From NCBI GenBank assembly GCA_028285085.1, contig JANQQI010000031.1, positions 1 to 60,237 on the forward strand: a stretch of 60,237 nucleotides of DNA, read 5' to 3'. The notes under the pieces were generated by a model. The model ran no database searches. It saw only the letters and a list, made by a program, of their open reading frames with translations, and had not been told where the DNA came from. This DNA is from Saprospiraceae bacterium (GTDB taxonomy: Bacteria; Bacteroidota; Bacteroidia; Chitinophagales; Saprospiraceae). Shown here one piece after another: positions 35,501 to 43,528 of the stretch (positions are counted from its first letter, which is position 1; the number at the start of each line of letters is the position of its first letter). A program made the translations under genes and the position numbers.

Positions 35501-38108
35501 GGCTGGTGATGGTACAGCAACAGTTATCGCCTCCGGCGGTACAGATGTTTTCACCTACGAATGGAGTGATCCAATGAATCAATCAACAGCCACGGCAGTT
35601 GATCTGCCCGCTGGTACAGCTTCCGTCTTGGTGACGGACAGTGACGGTTGTTTTACATCCACTCAAATTGATCTTAGCCAACCAGAAGAGCTAGTCATGA
35701 CCGCACAAAGTACTCCTGCTTTCTGTAACGGTGACGATAACGGTAGCATCATCCTTGAAGTAACGGGAGGTACCGGTCCATATACCTTTAGCTGGTCAGA
35801 TAATGCCGCCATTACAGACTCGGTCCGAAATGACCTCGTGGCTGCACTCTACGTAGCAGAAGTGACAGATGCTAACGGTTGTAGTACTCAGTTGATCGAA
35901 GAAGTAACCCAACCAAATCCTATTGAGTTGGATTTCACGATGAATAATGCGACCTGCTTCGGCGAAAATGATGGTTTCGCTACCGTCAATCCAAGCGGTG
36001 GCGCGGGAGGATACACTTTCCAATGGGACGCTAATGCTGGTAATCAAGATACACAATTAGCAACCAGCTTAACTGCAGGGACCTATATGGTCACCGTCAC
36101 TGATCTGAACGATTGTACTGCCACCGGAGAAGTCTCCGTAGGGCAGCCCGATGAATTAATCGGCACGCCAAGTTTGGTGGACGTTGCTTGTTTTGGTAAT
36201 AGTACTGGATCAATTGATATCGATATTACGGGAGGTACCGGCCCTTACTCTTCTAGTTGGACCGGACCGAACGGTTATACCGCTGGCACCGAAGATATCG
36301 CGGTCTTATTTGCAGGAACCTATACCATGATTATCACGGATGCAAACAATTGCACCTATACCGATACTTATATCATCAATCAACCTTCTACGGGAATTAT
36401 GAGTAGCGTTACGGAAACGGATACCATCTGCTTCCAGGCGGGTAGTGGCTCTGTAGGGGTGAGCGTTGGAGGAGGCTCCGGACCGTATACTTACGAGTGG
36501 AGCAATAATGGTGAAACGACGCCGACCATCTCCAGTTTGGACGGTGGTACTTATTATGTCACCATCACAGATAGTGGTAACTGTACCTTCGTAGATACAG
36601 CTTACGTTTACGAAGCGGGAGAAATTGCAATCAGCTTAACGCAGACACCTACACTTTGCCACGATGGCAATGATGGTACTGCGGAAGTCACTGGCATTAC
36701 AGTCAGCGGTCAAATTGTTGATGTTAATGATTATGACTTACTCTGGAGCGTTGGTGGACAAACTGGTACTAGTGTATCTAGCTTGCTCGGCGGACAAACT
36801 TACTCGGTTACCGCCACTGATGCGTTTGGGTGTACTGCCAGTCAAAGTATCACGATTGGAAATCCCGACGAAATTGGCTCCCGTGTAGATATGATTGACG
36901 ACGCAGATTGCTTTGGAGGAAATGATGGTAGCGCCACCGTTAATGGTGAAGGTGGTGTAGCACCGTATACCTTCCTCTGGGACGCTAACGCCAATGCGCA
37001 AACCGATGCTACAGCCATCGACCTTGCTGCCGGAAACTACAGTGTCACCATTACGGACGATAACGGTTGCTTCACGACCAATACCGTGACCATAAGTCAA
37101 CCTACACGCATCGATGCACAGTTTACCAGCGAACCAGTTGATTGCTTTGGTGATTCAAATGGCGCAGCAAGTGTTGTTGCCAGTGGCGGTACCCCGGATT
37201 ACGATTACGAATGGTCAAACGGCCGAACTGAAGACGAGCTAATGGATATTCCAGCGGGTGATTATGAAGTAACGATCACTGATGCTAACGGTTGTACTCA
37301 TGTAGATGTAACAACAGTAATGACTCCAACGGAATTGAGTGCCGTTATTGAGACCTCCGATATTGATTGCTACGAAGGCCGCAACGGTAGTTTGACTTTT
37401 GTGCCTTTCGGTGGTAGCGCACCTTACACTTATAGCTTGGACGGTGAAAACTTCAATGGCTCTTCAACGCAAATCGGCCTAGTCGCTGGCGATTATAATG
37501 CCATTATGGTCGATGCACGTGGTTGTGAGGTTGATCTGGGAATGTACACGATCAATCAACCGGATCCTATCGAAGTGAATTTGGGTGAAGACATTGTCAT
37601 CCAATACGGTGAAAATGTTCAGTTGACGCCAGATGTTCAGAATACACAGGGCACAACTTCATTCAACTACACGCTTGCCGATACTATCAGCCTATCCTGT
37701 GTTGATTGCGCACGGCCGATTGCCCAACCAGAATATACGACTCAGTACGAACTGGTGGTAATTGATGAGAACGGCTGTATTGGGGAAGATCGGATTACGG
37801 TTTATGTTGAAAAAGAACGACTGGTTTCCGTACCAACGGGTTTCAGTCCTAATGATGATAACCTTAATGATTTATTGGTTGTACACGGTCGACAAGTTGC
37901 CGAAGTCCTCCTATTCCGCGTCTATGATCGCTGGGGGGATTTAGTTTACGAAGATCGTGAATTCGATGCTAATGACTTATCCCGAGGTTGGGATGGTAAC
38001 TTCAAAGGCAAACCAATGAATCCTGGAGTATACGTGTGGTACGTCGAAGTAGAATTCGATGATGGGGAGCTTGGTACCTTCAAAGGGAACTCTACCCTAC
38101 TCCGATAA
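32592..38108 (+). CDS. Giant T9SS-secreted adhesin: choice-of-anchor L, P-domain, 12 SprB repeats, type B sorting domain
   Basis: 1838 residues from the ATG at 32592, which begins a signal peptide (MIQNWTKNLIYKFLASAFLL...TAQ); an upstream in-frame TTG is rejected. Order: choice-of-anchor L domain (about 40-290; FRYAFASEEYPEY, FNDVFGFFISGP), a Calx-beta-like stretch (about 300-390), a proprotein-convertase P-domain (about 436-583; DVDVFLVGPNGQ, WTLQLKDDQSGLNGTLLGW), a fibronectin-like segment (640-723), twelve SprB repeats of about 75 residues (733-1656; each Cys-DG-GG-GPY-W...TDxNGC), and a C-terminal type B sorting domain (PTGFSPNDDNLND, VYDRWGDLVYE, NPGVYVWYVEV). It should cross the outer membrane by T9SS and stay at the surface, for gliding or attachment. 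Confidence 0.93.
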   Translation: MIQNWTKNLIYKFLASAFLLLSAATLTAQIEVEPAGPLFSPQDLVTNVFLGEGVEVTNITYSGTDNAVGLFTNGTADVGIDRGIIMSSGQAITAASANTAGGTTGNTSGPSSDPDLDPISSGPLNDMARYEITFIPTSDTLQFRYAFASEEYPEYACSGFNDVFGFFISGPDPMGGTYNGLNVALVPDPVDPSGTTFTNIPVTINNVNCNGINPGAGCNYDFCQYYNDNAGSTTLTYDAYLNVFIAQAIVIPCEEYTMKLAVSDVGDAAFDTGVFLEAKSFGTGSLDVEVVTVSLDGTITEGCADAALTLSLPSPVESDYPLDYTIIGDAINGVDYQAVPLDLIIPAGDSTITIPFIGFEDGLDEGTESIGIDIQLDVCTRDTFYIFIRDNELIPPELGPDTTICQGDSVFLDGTLPIPLPDPPTFSNETDMPIVTISNNNPPPPGTQPTLSDIQVFGVQPVTLQEGVIKRICIDVDHIWISDVDVFLVGPNGQFIELTTDNGGSGDDYTQTCFTPLATDPIDFGSQAPPSAAPFTGDWQPEGVWSDLWDIQDPQTNGTWTLQLKDDQSGLNGTLLGWSICFNPVYQINYAWTPSAGLSCDDCPDPIATPDTTTTYYLTASDTYGCEVYDTITINVLETLPPPDVDCSTITDNSIEFCWPPLAGSTGYEVNVDGGGWVTSNGGLCHTVFGLTLEDTVMIEVRGLGQCNGQIDTAICWTPACTPPNGSLVDQANVSCFGFDDGSITVVASGANPPFQYMIADVDTNSTGIFTNLPADTYTVQILDDLGCPQSLQIVVSQPDTMVSQGVLINNAACNGGTDGSATVIVIGGTGPYTFNWDNGAQGDSIATSLAVGDYPVVITDANGCTAVDTVAVTEPPVMSLTITAESVSCAGTADGTATVTVDGGVGPYQYAWDNNTGNQPTQTAVGLAGGTYDVIVTDLNGCQASAQALVIENDPIDLQISATDLSCFQAGDGTATVIASGGTDVFTYEWSDPMNQSTATAVDLPAGTASVLVTDSDGCFTSTQIDLSQPEELVMTAQSTPAFCNGDDNGSIILEVTGGTGPYTFSWSDNAAITDSVRNDLVAALYVAEVTDANGCSTQLIEEVTQPNPIELDFTMNNATCFGENDGFATVNPSGGAGGYTFQWDANAGNQDTQLATSLTAGTYMVTVTDLNDCTATGEVSVGQPDELIGTPSLVDVACFGNSTGSIDIDITGGTGPYSSSWTGPNGYTAGTEDIAVLFAGTYTMIITDANNCTYTDTYIINQPSTGIMSSVTETDTICFQAGSGSVGVSVGGGSGPYTYEWSNNGETTPTISSLDGGTYYVTITDSGNCTFVDTAYVYEAGEIAISLTQTPTLCHDGNDGTAEVTGITVSGQIVDVNDYDLLWSVGGQTGTSVSSLLGGQTYSVTATDAFGCTASQSITIGNPDEIGSRVDMIDDADCFGGNDGSATVNGEGGVAPYTFLWDANANAQTDATAIDLAAGNYSVTITDDNGCFTTNTVTISQPTRIDAQFTSEPVDCFGDSNGAASVVASGGTPDYDYEWSNGRTEDELMDIPAGDYEVTITDANGCTHVDVTTVMTPTELSAVIETSDIDCYEGRNGSLTFVPFGGSAPYTYSLDGENFNGSSTQIGLVAGDYNAIMVDARGCEVDLGMYTINQPDPIEVNLGEDIVIQYGENVQLTPDVQNTQGTTSFNYTLADTISLSCVDCARPIAQPEYTTQYELVVIDENGCIGEDRITVYVEKERLVSVPTGFSPNDDNLNDLLVVHGRQVAEVLLFRVYDRWGDLVYEDREFDANDLSRGWDGNFKGKPMNPGVYVWYVEVEFDDGELGTFKGNSTLLR

Positions 38109-38124
38109 ATCTTACCTCCTTTTA

Positions 38125-38167
38125 CAAACGGAACGATTCTATCTAGGGTCGTTCCGTTTGTATTTTT
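38125..38167 (+). terminator. Terminator of the adhesin gene
   Basis: Perfect 12-bp arms CAAACGGAACGA (38125-38136) and TCGTTCCGTTTG (38149-38160), then TATTTTT, 17 nt after the stop. Confidence 0.9.
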
Positions 38168-38197
38168 ATCAAAAATTATAATAATATTTTGTTAAAA

Positions 38198-38230
38198 TGT
38201 TGCAACATTAATTGTATATACATACATTTG
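38198..38230 (+). promoter_or_regulatory. marR promoter with internal operator
   Basis: A -33-like TTG (38200-38202), the palindrome TGTATATACA (38213-38222) and a perfect -7 TACATTTG (38223-38230), 20 bp spacing. The palindrome abuts the -7, so a bound repressor would block polymerase. The same 10-mer occurs in the same place in the yceI promoter. Confidence 0.7.
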
Positions 38231-38252
38231 TCCTGTAACTAATGATTATTGT

Positions 38253-38705
38253 ATGCGCATTGAAGATGAAATTAAGCAGAGTAAGTTCAAGAGTATTTAT
38301 CAAAAAGCAGCGATCAATTTGATCTTTACTGCTTCGTGGATGAATACAAATAGTGCAGAGATTCTCAAGCCATTTAAAATTTCAATCCAGCAGTTCAATA
38401 TCCTACGTATCCTTAGAGGTATGCAAGGCGAACCAGCATCAATAAAGCTGCTGACTGAGCGTATGCTTGACAAGATGTCTAATGCCTCACGCTTAGTAGA
38501 AAAGCTGAAGAGTAAAGGGCTGGTAGAACGCCATTCCTGTCCTCAGGACCGACGCCAGGTAGATATCTTTATCACCAAAGCGGGACTGAAGTTAATTGAA
38601 GACGCTTCGGTAGCGCTAGAAGATTCCGAGCAATATTCTTTTGATAAAATTTCGGAACAAGAAGCGGAGATGCTAAACGACATCTTGGACCGTCTGCGCG
38701 GGTAA
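38253..38705 (+). CDS. MarR family transcriptional regulator
   Basis: 150 residues. Winged-helix core: FKISIQQFNILRILRGMQGE, then LTERMLDKMSNASRLVEKLKSKGLVE as recognition helix, and RHSCPQDRRQVDIFITKAGLKL as the wing with the conserved DRRxV motif. MarR dimers usually repress by binding short palindromes. Its own promoter and that of yceI downstream share TGTATATACA, so autoregulation and control of yceI are likely. The ATG at 38253 fits the promoter above. Confidence 0.93.
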   Translation: MRIEDEIKQSKFKSIYQKAAINLIFTASWMNTNSAEILKPFKISIQQFNILRILRGMQGEPASIKLLTERMLDKMSNASRLVEKLKSKGLVERHSCPQDRRQVDIFITKAGLKLIEDASVALEDSEQYSFDKISEQEAEMLNDILDRLRG

Positions 38706-38716
38706 CCAAGATTTTT

Positions 38717-38749
38717 TTTGAAAAATTAGATGTATATACACTAATTGTG
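38717..38749 (+). promoter_or_regulatory. yceI promoter with internal MarR-type operator
   Basis: -33 TTTG (38717-38720), palindrome TGTATATACA (38731-38740), -7 TAATTGTG (38742-38749, one mismatch to TAnnTTTG), spacing 21 bp. Same layout as the marR promoter. Confidence 0.65.
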
Positions 38750-38811
38750 TAAACTTTAAATTTAAATACTTGTTTAAACCATATTCCTTAAAATAATCAA
38801 ACATTAAAAAA

Positions 38812-39405
38812 ATGAAAAATTCAGGTTTATTCTTCTCCTTCGTCGCTTTGCTAGCTTTAGCCTTTACCAACCCAGTTGCTGTTGACAATTATGCGGTTGA
38901 TACAGGTCAGAGTTCAGTGACTTGGAAAGGTTACAAAGTAACGGGCTCACATACTGGCAATATCAACATCCAAAATGGTTCTTTAGACTTTGACAATGGA
39001 CAACTAACCGGTGGTCAGTTCACAATTGATATGGCCAGTATTACCTGTACAGATTTGGACGGCGGCTATAAAGACAAACTGGAAGGGCACCTGAAATCAG
39101 CAGACTTTTTCGGCGTAGATGAGCATCCAACAGCAGCATTTGCTATTACTAAGGTTGTTTCACGCGGTACGCCGGGTGATTACAAAATCACAGGAAATTT
39201 AACCATCAAAAATATCACAAAGGAAATTCGCTTCCTGGCTAACGTACAAGAATCTGCCAATGGCGCAGTCGCTACTGCAGATATCAAAGTGGACCGCTCA
39301 GACTTCAACGTTCGCTACGGTTCCGGTAGCTTCTTCGACAACTTGGGTGACAAGACTATCTACGATGAGTTCGATCTGACAATTAAGTTAGTCACTAGCA
39401 AATAA
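38812..39405 (+). CDS. YceI family secreted lipid-binding-like protein
   Basis: 197 residues: signal peptide (1-22), then the YceI/lipocalin-like barrel. Typical cues are DTGQSSVTWKGYKVTGSHTG, LEGHLKSADFFGVDEHPTAAF, GNLTIKNITKEI and DRSDFNVRYGSGSFF. YceI proteins bind isoprenoid or other lipid tails in the periplasm and are often induced by stress. Its pairing with marR is a frequent Bacteroidota arrangement. Confidence 0.95.
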   Translation: MKNSGLFFSFVALLALAFTNPVAVDNYAVDTGQSSVTWKGYKVTGSHTGNINIQNGSLDFDNGQLTGGQFTIDMASITCTDLDGGYKDKLEGHLKSADFFGVDEHPTAAFAITKVVSRGTPGDYKITGNLTIKNITKEIRFLANVQESANGAVATADIKVDRSDFNVRYGSGSFFDNLGDKTIYDEFDLTIKLVTSK

Positions 39406-39489
39406 TCTCCTCATTCTTTTTCAGAAACTTTAAACCTTTTCTGAAAACTAGTGTTAGAAAACAAATTGGTAGTTTAAAGTGGTTTTGAC

Positions 39490-39523
39490 GAGCAATAGTA
39501 TCGATTGATGCTATTGCTCTTTT
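39490..39523. terminator. Terminator between convergent yceI and ndh
   Basis: GAGCAATAG (39490-39498) and CTATTGCTC (39511-39519) then TTTT on the + strand; the right arm contains the ndh stop codon. A weaker hairpin TTTTCAGAA/TTCTGAAAA lies at about 39417-39448. Confidence 0.75.
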
Positions 39524-40818
39524 ACTTTGTAGCCTTCAGGATGCCGCTTGATACGTGGTCGGATAATCAAACGGAGCGATTGGTCGTAAGTAAAATAATT
39601 CCAAACCCAGTTGATGAAAACAAAGAGCCGGTTTTTAATGCCGATCAAAGCGAAGAGATGCACTATCAGCCAAATGATCCACGCAAAGAACCCGTGAAAA
39701 TGACGCTTTGGTAAATCCACCACTGCACGATTCCGCCCAATCGTAGCCATCGATCCTAAATCCTTATAACTAAACGGTTGCCAAGCTTTTCCTTTTAGCT
39801 CGTTACGTAGATTCTTAGCGAGATTTTTAGCCTGCTGAATCGCTACTTGTGCGACCTGCGGATGTCCTTGTGGATAGGCTTCTTCTTCCATATAAGCTAT
39901 ATCTCCCAGAGCAAACACTCGCTCCTGTCCTTCTACACGATTATGTCGATCTACTTTGAGTCGATTGCCCCATACGACAACGTCTTCGGGAAGGCCTGAA
40001 ATGCGTTTTCCCTTAATCCCAGCGGCCCAAATCACTTTATTGGCCTGAATACGCGAACCATCACTCATCAAGACAAACTCACCGTCAAAATCATCGACGC
40101 GCTTGTTCAGGATCACTTGCACGCCTAGTTCCTTGAGAAATTGTTCCGCGGCGGTGGCGGAGGTTTCGCTCATGCCCTTGAGCAGCCGGTCACCACTTTG
40201 AATAAGATAAATATCGATCTCATCGCAGTCTAGCTCCGGATAATCCTTGGGCAAAATATATTTTCTCATCTCGGCCAAAGCACCAGCTACTTCTACCCCG
40301 GTCGGCCCGCCTCCAACAATAACGATATCAATCAATCCCTGGCGCATATCGTAATCTGCAGTAGTAATAGCCAGCTCATAATCGTTGAGGATAGCATTAC
40401 GCAAATACAGGGCTTCCGCCACAGATTTCATGGGGATGGTCTTCTCTTCGAGATTCTTATTGCCGTAGTAATTGGTTTCAACACCGTAGGCCAGTACGAG
40501 ATAATCATAAGCCAGGGTACCAAGCGGCGTAGTAATCTCTCGTTTTTCGGTATCTACCGCCTCCAGAGCAGTGACACGCACAAAGATATTCTTCCGATGG
40601 TGAAAGACCTTCCGCAGGGGAAAAGCGATGCTACTCGGCTCTAAACCGGCCATAGCGACCTGATAAAATAAAGGCTGAAACTGATGGAAGTTATTCTTGT
40701 CGATCAATACGACCTGGAAGTTACTACTCGCTAGTTTTCGGGCTAACATCAAGCCACCGAATCCTGCCCCGATAATGACGACCCGGGCTTGATCCGTATC
40801 TGGGATATTGATGGTCAT
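39511..40818 (-). CDS. ndh: Type II NADH dehydrogenase (NDH-2)
   Basis: 435 residues. The FAD-binding Rossmann motif VVIIGAGFGGLMLARKL is at 13-29, FQPLFYQVAMAGLEP follows, and the NADH-binding GGGPTGVEVAGALAE lies near 168. FALGDIAYMEE holds the FAD Asp; a C-terminal hydrophobic region (RHFHGFFAWIIWLIVHLFALIGI) anchors it to the membrane. It passes electrons from NADH to quinone without pumping protons. Complete. Confidence 0.95.
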   Translation of the reverse strand: MTINIPDTDQARVVIIGAGFGGLMLARKLASSNFQVVLIDKNNFHQFQPLFYQVAMAGLEPSSIAFPLRKVFHHRKNIFVRVTALEAVDTEKREITTPLGTLAYDYLVLAYGVETNYYGNKNLEEKTIPMKSVAEALYLRNAILNDYELAITTADYDMRQGLIDIVIVGGGPTGVEVAGALAEMRKYILPKDYPELDCDEIDIYLIQSGDRLLKGMSETSATAAEQFLKELGVQVILNKRVDDFDGEFVLMSDGSRIQANKVIWAAGIKGKRISGLPEDVVVWGNRLKVDRHNRVEGQERVFALGDIAYMEEEAYPQGHPQVAQVAIQQAKNLAKNLRNELKGKAWQPFSYKDLGSMATIGRNRAVVDLPKRHFHGFFAWIIWLIVHLFALIGIKNRLFVFINWVWNYFTYDQSLRLIIRPRIKRHPEGYKVKEQ

Positions 40819-40920
40819 ACGTAATTATGGTTGTCCCACAAATTTGCACTTTTCTACGGGTAATGTAAAAACCAACATCTAAAAAAAGAGGACACTGATC
40901 GATATTCTCCAAAATGGGCA

Positions 40921-40950
40921 AAAAAAAGAGTCCAGGAGAGCTCCTGGACT
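40921..40950 (-). terminator. Terminator downstream of the 41104-42774 genes
   Basis: AGTCCAGGAG (40929-40938) and CTCCTGGACT (40941-40950); leftward the stem runs through CTC into seven T residues (40921-40927). About 150 nt past the lipoprotein stop. Confidence 0.85.
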
Positions 40951-41103
40951 GCATCACGTTAATGAAACTTAAACTGTTTGAGAGAGAATCAGTTAACTAT
41001 TGCTCATTGAATATCAACCAATTATTGTACCACAATATTTCATATACACAAAAGATAATTCAATCTAACTGGCTAATGGCAACATGAATTTAGTGTTAAC
41101 TGC

Positions 41104-41841
41104 TTATTGTACCGAAAATGATTGCATAGCAGACTCCATAATCGACATATTATGATTCATGGTGCGTGCTTGTACGCGATAGTTACCGGCAGTGTCTGGT
41201 GTGAATGCACCCTGCTCGTCGAAAGTATAAGAACCTTCTACGTGCTTGTGTCCTGAATCCAAAGTAGCTACTTCATTATCATTTTCATCCAGAACAACGA
41301 TCGTAACGTGGTGAATCACATCGCCATCATCGTGGGTGAAGACTACTTTAACATCCATTGGTTGGTTGATTGTAGCTACCATATCCGGGGTTGGACTCTG
41401 AATATCAATGGTTACCGGATAAGTCGCATGCATCGCCATGAAACCACGCTCGGCATTGACGACTTTTTCACCATCATCAGTGGATGATTCTACTTTCAAA
41501 GTGTATTCACCGTGTTCTGTCGGCTTAAACTCACCTGACACTGTGTGCTTACTTTCGGTATGCACGTGATCATCTTCGATGACTTCAACTTCGTTGCCAT
41601 CTGCATCTTCGATCCAAACTTTGATGTTGTGGATGATCTTATTGTCGGGACGCGTAAACTCAACGTCAATGGTCATGTTTGCATCAACTGTGGCCATATC
41701 ACCATCCGCCGGTGAGATGATGTTGATGGTTACGTCATAGCTATCTTCATCGTGAGCATGATCATCATCGTCGTCCTTATTACAGGCTGAAAATGCGAGA
41801 ACTACGCCGAGTAGCAAAAGGGAAAAAAAATTCTTGTACAT
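41104..41841 (-). CDS. His/Asp-rich lipoprotein with two Ig-like domains
   Basis: 245 residues. The lipobox FSAC (Cys20) is followed by a strongly acidic and His-containing stretch (NKDDDDDHAHDED). Two similar beta-sandwich repeats follow (about 35-135 and 140-245), each opening with an NIISPADG/DIQSPTPD-like motif and ending in a beta strand; several His residues recur. The fold resembles DUF4625-like modules. Acidic/His clusters suggest divalent metal binding, which is inference. It lies 33 bp downstream of the outer-membrane protein gene, in the same operon. Confidence 0.75.
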   Translation of the reverse strand: MYKNFFSLLLLGVVLAFSACNKDDDDDHAHDEDSYDVTINIISPADGDMATVDANMTIDVEFTRPDNKIIHNIKVWIEDADGNEVEVIEDDHVHTESKHTVSGEFKPTEHGEYTLKVESSTDDGEKVVNAERGFMAMHATYPVTIDIQSPTPDMVATINQPMDVKVVFTHDDGDVIHHVTIVVLDENDNEVATLDSGHKHVEGSYTFDEQGAFTPDTAGNYRVQARTMNHNMSIMESAMQSFSVQ

Positions 41842-41874
41842 GTTATTATTATTTTAATTTTTTTAATAATCATT

Positions 41875-42774
41875 TTAAAAAAGAAATGCCAAGCTGATAT
41901 TGAAACGGCTATTCGCCTCAACTTCGCCATCGCTATAGTGCTGTAAAACAGGTATTTGTCCGTTTGCACTCAAATTCAGTTGATCAAAGTAAATATCGAT
42001 GCCGACCGTTGCGAACAAGCCTTCACCGCCCGTTCCATGCGCTGAACTACCTCTGAGCTCATCTTGACTAATCAACTCGGTATAAGCCCCTGCGTAAGGC
42101 ACTAGTTGCCACTGCTTAGATTTCAAGCGATAGTAAGCGTAGGATTGAACGATGAATTGATTGCCGAAACGATAATTATATTTATTCTCAGTATTCAAGC
42201 GATAACTGACATTATTGCTCCAACCGAAGCGGGTTTGAGATAAGATGTAGGTCGCATTGAAGAACCAATCGAGGCTGGCGGTACCGAGATTCATGTTATC
42301 CGGTAAGCGATCATCCTGAATAGGATTATAATCACCCGTAGGTAGTTTCACGCCTGCACCAAGCTCCACGCGATGTCCCCATTCGGTACCCAGTGGGCTA
42401 CGATTCAGCAAGGTATAAACAACCGAAAGCTGCACATCACCTAGTCCATCAATCGTAAACGGAATGGTTTCCTCGCCACTTCGCTCGTTAAATACATAGG
42501 GAATCGAGGCATTGATTTGTAGATTAGGACTGATAAAATAGCGTCCCCACAATTCTACCCGCTGTACCAGATCTTGGGTCAAAGCCCCGCCATGGTCATA
42601 GTGTCCCCCCTGAAAACCAATACGCTGCCAACGTACGCCCACCAGATTGGATCGCGTATCCGACAAGAGACCGATACCATTACCGGCCGCACTGCACCCA
42701 CAGGCATCACAGCTCCAAAGGGCTGCTGGTAGTAAACAGACGAAGACAAGGGCCAAAAATATTTGCCTTTGCAT
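41875..42774 (-). CDS. Outer-membrane beta-barrel protein with CDACGCS motif
   Basis: 299 residues: signal peptide, then the mature N-terminus CDACGCSAAGNGIG, then alternating amphipathic strands through to a C-terminal Phe (NISLAFLF), which is the outer-membrane barrel signature. LPTGDY and similar turns resemble MetA/phenol-type transporter-like barrels. The cysteine cluster at the mature start, with the Cys- and His-rich partners, suggests metal-related transport. Substrate unknown. Confidence 0.72.
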   Translation of the reverse strand: MQRQIFLALVFVCLLPAALWSCDACGCSAAGNGIGLLSDTRSNLVGVRWQRIGFQGGHYDHGGALTQDLVQRVELWGRYFISPNLQINASIPYVFNERSGEETIPFTIDGLGDVQLSVVYTLLNRSPLGTEWGHRVELGAGVKLPTGDYNPIQDDRLPDNMNLGTASLDWFFNATYILSQTRFGWSNNVSYRLNTENKYNYRFGNQFIVQSYAYYRLKSKQWQLVPYAGAYTELISQDELRGSSAHGTGGEGLFATVGIDIYFDQLNLSANGQIPVLQHYSDGEVEANSRFNISLAFLF

Positions 42775-42934
42775 AAAAATGATAGTTATTAAGTCTTCCC
42801 AAGGGCACAGAGATTTCTGTGTCCACCAGAAAGCATTGAAGGATAGTAATCGGTGTATATATAGGCGTACAGAAAAGCATCCTACCCAATGTCGATCACA
42901 TAGTTAAAAAATGGCCTTGAAGCCGTAGAATAGA

Positions 42935-43315
42935 TTAACCAAGGTGGGGCGGTGGATGAAAAATAGAAGGCCGATAATTGTTACCGTACCAATGAGTAGT
43001 GTGGAAAGGGGAAATGAAAGGATTAGAGAATAGCGAAGCTTGAGGAAATTTCAAGTGGCTGAGCAGTAGGTGTACCTTCACAAATTCGAAAGTAGGCATG
43101 GGTACATTTTCAGCCGGTTTTTCTTTTTGAGCTTGCAGGACTTTCGTTAAATGACAATTTCCATTACAAACTTTAACAGGTTCATCTCGGTTTTCGCACA
43201 GACTGGAAGCAATGTATTCCTGATTCAATTTAAACAATCCAAAGATCGTTAGCTCCTGGAAGCTAACCAGACAGATTAGGACCGTTAAAAAGATAGAAAT
43301 ACTAATTTTCACCAT
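42935..43315 (-). CDS. Small Cys-containing envelope protein (metal-cluster type)
   Basis: 126 residues: an N-terminal hydrophobic helix (membrane anchor or signal), then SSLCENRDEPVKVCNGNCHL with Cys residues spaced CX8CX3C. This Cys pattern followed by LxKxL occurs in a Bacteroidota protein family found near metal-homeostasis and TonB genes. The tail is Pro/His-rich. It heads the leftward cluster; the next gene starts 160 bp downstream, so the link is by orientation and content rather than overlap. Confidence 0.65.
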   Translation of the reverse strand: MVKISISIFLTVLICLVSFQELTIFGLFKLNQEYIASSLCENRDEPVKVCNGNCHLTKVLQAQKEKPAENVPMPTFEFVKVHLLLSHLKFPQASLFSNPFISPFHTTHWYGNNYRPSIFHPPPHLG

Positions 43316-43528
43316 ACAAATATAACTTACTGGATTTCAGAAGTCAGTAGTCAAGACAAAAAATTACAAACAGCCGACAATTATTTAACCCTTAATCGCT
43401 GATCTCCTACTTCCAAATTAGGTATTCCCCTCCTCACTATTTTATTTAAACACAAATCAAATTTTTACAATATGATCAATTCTTATAACTTTATAGCGAC
43501 AAGAGTTTAACCTTATTGCTGACACCCT

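Noticed and set aside
34790-37560. CRISPR or DNA tandem repeat
   Set aside because: The periodicity is at protein level (SprB repeats of about 75 residues) with strongly diverged DNA.
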